Source of the DNA: an uncultured Bacteroidales bacterium
Lineage (GTDB): Bacteria > Bacteroidota > Bacteroidia > Bacteroidales > F082
Direction of reading: 5' to 3'
Assembly (NCBI GenBank): GCA_905233445.1
Contig: CAJOEP010000006.1
Span: forward strand, 1 to 64,000
Length of the DNA stretch: 64,000 nucleotides
Shown: one piece after another, positions 61,674-64,000 of the stretch
Numbering within the stretch: the first letter of the stretch is position 1
Layout of the letters: each line of letters starts with the position of its first letter
The notes under the pieces: generated by a model
What the model was told of the DNA's origin: nothing
Database searches by the model: none
Seen by the model: only the letters and a program-made list of their open reading frames with translations
Position numbers and translations under genes: made by a program

Positions 61674-64000
61674 AAGAGATTAAATACCAAATAAAATACA
61701 TCAACAAACTTGCTAATGCAGCGAAAGAGTTGATAACTGACAAATATCGTGATAGTGGCACTATTGTTTTCAAGGCTCCAACTGGGTCAGGCAAAACCTA
61801 TATGGTTTCACAAGCATTGACGCAAATGGTGAAAGATAACCAAGATGTTGCATTTGCCTTTATTTGGATTTCTGTCAATAATTTGCACGAGCAAAGCTTG
61901 AACAGTTTGTCAAGGTATTTTGAAGACGAGCGAATACTTGAATGCATTACCAATAACGATTTGAACGACAATACCATTGAGCAAAACCAGATTATGTTTA
62001 TCAACTGGGAGAGCATCAACAAAGAGAATTCATTGTTCAGGGTGGAAAACGAACAAAATTGGAATCTCCAGTCAGTTGTTGAAAACACAAAAGATATTGG
62101 AAACACCATTGTACTTTTGATAGACGAAAGTCATCGAAATGCAAGTACAGACAAGTCGAAAGAACTAATTGATATTATTAGCCCCAAACTGATTATCGAG
62201 GTTACTGCAACACCCAAAAACACTTCGGGTACACTTATAGATATTCCATTAGGAGAGGTGATAGACGAAGGTATGATAAAGAAAGAAGTACACATCAATG
62301 ATGAAAAACCTTCTTCGATTAAAAGCAACGAAGATATTCTAAAAATGGCATTGCGAAAACGCACGCAATTGCAGACGGCATACAAAAGTTTAGGAAAAGA
62401 CATAAATCCGTTATTACTCATCCAGATTCCAAATAAACGAGCAAATGATGTCATAAATCCTGAAGATGAGATTATAGGTTTATTAAGTGAATTTGGGCTA
62501 ACAATTCAAAACGGGAAGGTCGCATTATGGTTGTCAGAGGACCATAGAAACAAGGAAGAGGTTGAATTAAACAACAGTCCCGTCGAAGTGCTTATATTTA
62601 AAGAAGCAATTGCGCTAGGTTGGGACTGTCCACGAGCAAGTATTTTGTATCTTCAACGAGAATGGAATAATGAACGGTACGAGTTTAACATACAGACATT
62701 AGGCCGAATAATGCGAATGCCGGAGCAAACGCACTACGACGACAAACCTGAATTGAATTATGGTTATGTTTACACTGCATCAGATAACTTTACAATTGTG
62801 GAAGATTTGGCAAAAGATTACGTTAGCCAACAACAATTGAAGATTGACCATAGCATTTATAGTTCAAAACCAACTTTGTTTAGTGAGCATATTCGACGCA
62901 AAAGAGAACTCACAAGACTATCTGGTGATTTTAAAACAGTGTTTTTTCAAGCCGCACAGGAATATGGTTTAAAAGATAAAATTAACTGTGATGTTACACA
63001 GATAACAAAGACAATCAAATTTGGTGCAACCATCAAGGAAATAGACAAGGGTGGAGAGCAAAATGTCCTGTTTGATGAAGAGAAACAAGTTTTAAGGAGC
63101 AAAGCTGAAATTCAGAGTTTTTACGACAGGTTTGTTCGCGAAATGGTAAATCCATACGAAGTGGCTCGTTCCCAAAACATCTTAAAAACAGCAATTCGTA
63201 GTTGGTTCAAAAATGAATTAAGTATCTCTGATGATGATGTTATTCAGTTGATAGTTTTAAGTGAAAGCCGAAATAATAATTCTCAATTTAGACAGGTCAT
63301 AGAGAACGCAAAGGAATTATATAGAAATCTACCGACAAAGAAAGATGAAATAATACTAAATGAGGATTGGCAAATACCTAATTCTGTAGATATATTCTCT
63401 GATTGTGAGGTAATCATTCCAAGTGCAAGATCAATTCTAAAGCAAGAAGATTGTGGACGTTATATTGCAAAAAAGGATAAAAACGGTAGGTCGATGCTTT
63501 CTGTTCCTGAAATTACCTTTATTTCAAATATGGAGTCAGCGGATGATTATTTGCAATGGTGGTTCAAAAATGGAGAAAAAGAAAGCAAATACTTCTGTAT
63601 CGCATACAAAAAAGAAGACGGTTTTTACTATGGCTTTTATCCTGATTTCATTCTTCAGACAAAAAGAGAAACAGTTATCGTTGAAATAAAAGATGATAAG
63701 GATTTTAAAGCAGATAATTATTATAAGCTATTGGCTGGAAAAGATTATTTGCAGCGTTTGAAAGGAAATGAAAAGGTTCGTTTTTATATTCTTTCTCCAA
63801 AGTGTTACTATGATTTCTTTAAGAAGTTGAACGATATGGATTTAGATGGTTTTGAATCCATCTACGAGCATAATCTTATGAAATACATTAAGAGCCAGCA
63901 GTTGCAAATCCAATCAAAAATAGATAACAATGAGAAACTAAGCAAATTGGAAGAAGAGTATAAAGATTTGTTTGATGAGTATGACAAATCTATTTCTGCT
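61670..64000 (+). CDS. res: Type III restriction enzyme Res subunit (partial, runs off window)
   Basis: Open in frame for 777 codons to the window edge, so the C terminus is missing. Superfamily 2 helicase motifs: PTGSGKT (37-43), LLIDESH (149-155), VTATPK, EAIALGWDCPRA, and QTLGRIMRMPEQ. A C-terminal PD-(D/E)xK nuclease is visible as YPDF (about 657-660) and VEIK (671-674). With Mod it forms the ATP-dependent endonuclease that cuts between two inversely oriented sites. It begins by ATGA overlap with mod. The last residues in the window look like a coiled coil (QQLQIQSKIDNNEKLSKLEE). Confidence 0.95.
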   Translation, partial: MKEIKYQIKYINKLANAAKELITDKYRDSGTIVFKAPTGSGKTYMVSQALTQMVKDNQDVAFAFIWISVNNLHEQSLNSLSRYFEDERILECITNNDLNDNTIEQNQIMFINWESINKENSLFRVENEQNWNLQSVVENTKDIGNTIVLLIDESHRNASTDKSKELIDIISPKLIIEVTATPKNTSGTLIDIPLGEVIDEGMIKKEVHINDEKPSSIKSNEDILKMALRKRTQLQTAYKSLGKDINPLLLIQIPNKRANDVINPEDEIIGLLSEFGLTIQNGKVALWLSEDHRNKEEVELNNSPVEVLIFKEAIALGWDCPRASILYLQREWNNERYEFNIQTLGRIMRMPEQTHYDDKPELNYGYVYTASDNFTIVEDLAKDYVSQQQLKIDHSIYSSKPTLFSEHIRRKRELTRLSGDFKTVFFQAAQEYGLKDKINCDVTQITKTIKFGATIKEIDKGGEQNVLFDEEKQVLRSKAEIQSFYDRFVREMVNPYEVARSQNILKTAIRSWFKNELSISDDDVIQLIVLSESRNNNSQFRQVIENAKELYRNLPTKKDEIILNEDWQIPNSVDIFSDCEVIIPSARSILKQEDCGRYIAKKDKNGRSMLSVPEITFISNMESADDYLQWWFKNGEKESKYFCIAYKKEDGFYYGFYPDFILQTKRETVIVEIKDDKDFKADNYYKLLAGKDYLQRLKGNEKVRFYILSPKCYYDFFKKLNDMDLDGFESIYEHNLMKYIKSQQLQIQSKIDNNEKLSKLEEEYKDLFDEYDKSISA

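Overview
The window looks like a chromosomal contig from an uncultured member of the Bacteroidales. The evidence is a complete type IX secretion core (porP, gldK, gldL, gldM, gldN, plus the lipoprotein PorW/SprE), an S46 dipeptidyl-peptidase, SusB-like GH97 and GH78 glycosidases, and many promoters of the Bacteroidetes form TTTG-N19-22-TAnnTTTG. Ribosome-binding sites are mostly weak or absent. Start codons were therefore often decided by the position of the -7 box or of a lipoprotein signal rather than by a Shine-Dalgarno sequence.

Layout. 0-0.54 kb: three long hairpins around tRNA-Pro(GGG). One of them is a perfect palindrome carrying a TATCTTTG box on each strand, so it can serve both the tRNA and trxB. 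1.5-9.4 kb, minus strand: pgi, a U32 peptidase-family protein, a PHP phosphatase, PrsW, an S46 peptidase and an Omp85-like barrel, then a candidate small RNA upstream of pgi. 9.7-14.0 kb: an orphan response regulator with a degenerate receiver, a serine-hydrolase lipoprotein, a DEAD-box helicase and a broken formylglycine-enzyme-like gene. 14.1-24.5 kb, minus: porP-gldKLMN, rseP, an M23 peptidase, an acyltransferase and dnaX. 24.7-32.8 kb, plus: porW, bactofilin, a small membrane protein, folE, BI-1, fabD, an S41 protease, yceD and rpmF. 32.9-42.4 kb: a BlaI/M56 pair, an LRR lipoprotein, rluA-like, panB, two paralogous lipoproteins and dnaK.

Two AT-rich accessory stretches break this housekeeping background. 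Each holds a closely related AAA_14/DUF4143 ATPase preceded by contiguous 23-bp tandem repeats. The first (42.4-48.3 kb) has the ATPase, an unknown membrane protein, an ImmA/IrrE-type metalloprotein, two unknown proteins, a strongly folded candidate non-coding RNA, and the C-terminal remnant of another protein followed by direct repeats. The second (58.6-64 kb) has the paralogous ATPase, then a type III restriction-modification pair. The Res subunit starts at 61670 and is still open at the window edge. Between them lie pyrG, a TlpA-like lipoprotein, a retropepsin-like protease, the GH97-GH78 pair and an AI-2E transporter.

Several families of short REP-like repeats are scattered through the window. 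Two of them lie in frame inside the linker of dnaX, and another palindrome lies in frame inside the GH78 gene. The main points for follow-up are the ATPase-linked 23-bp arrays, the folded RNA at 47.5-47.8 kb and the repeat insertions in coding sequence.
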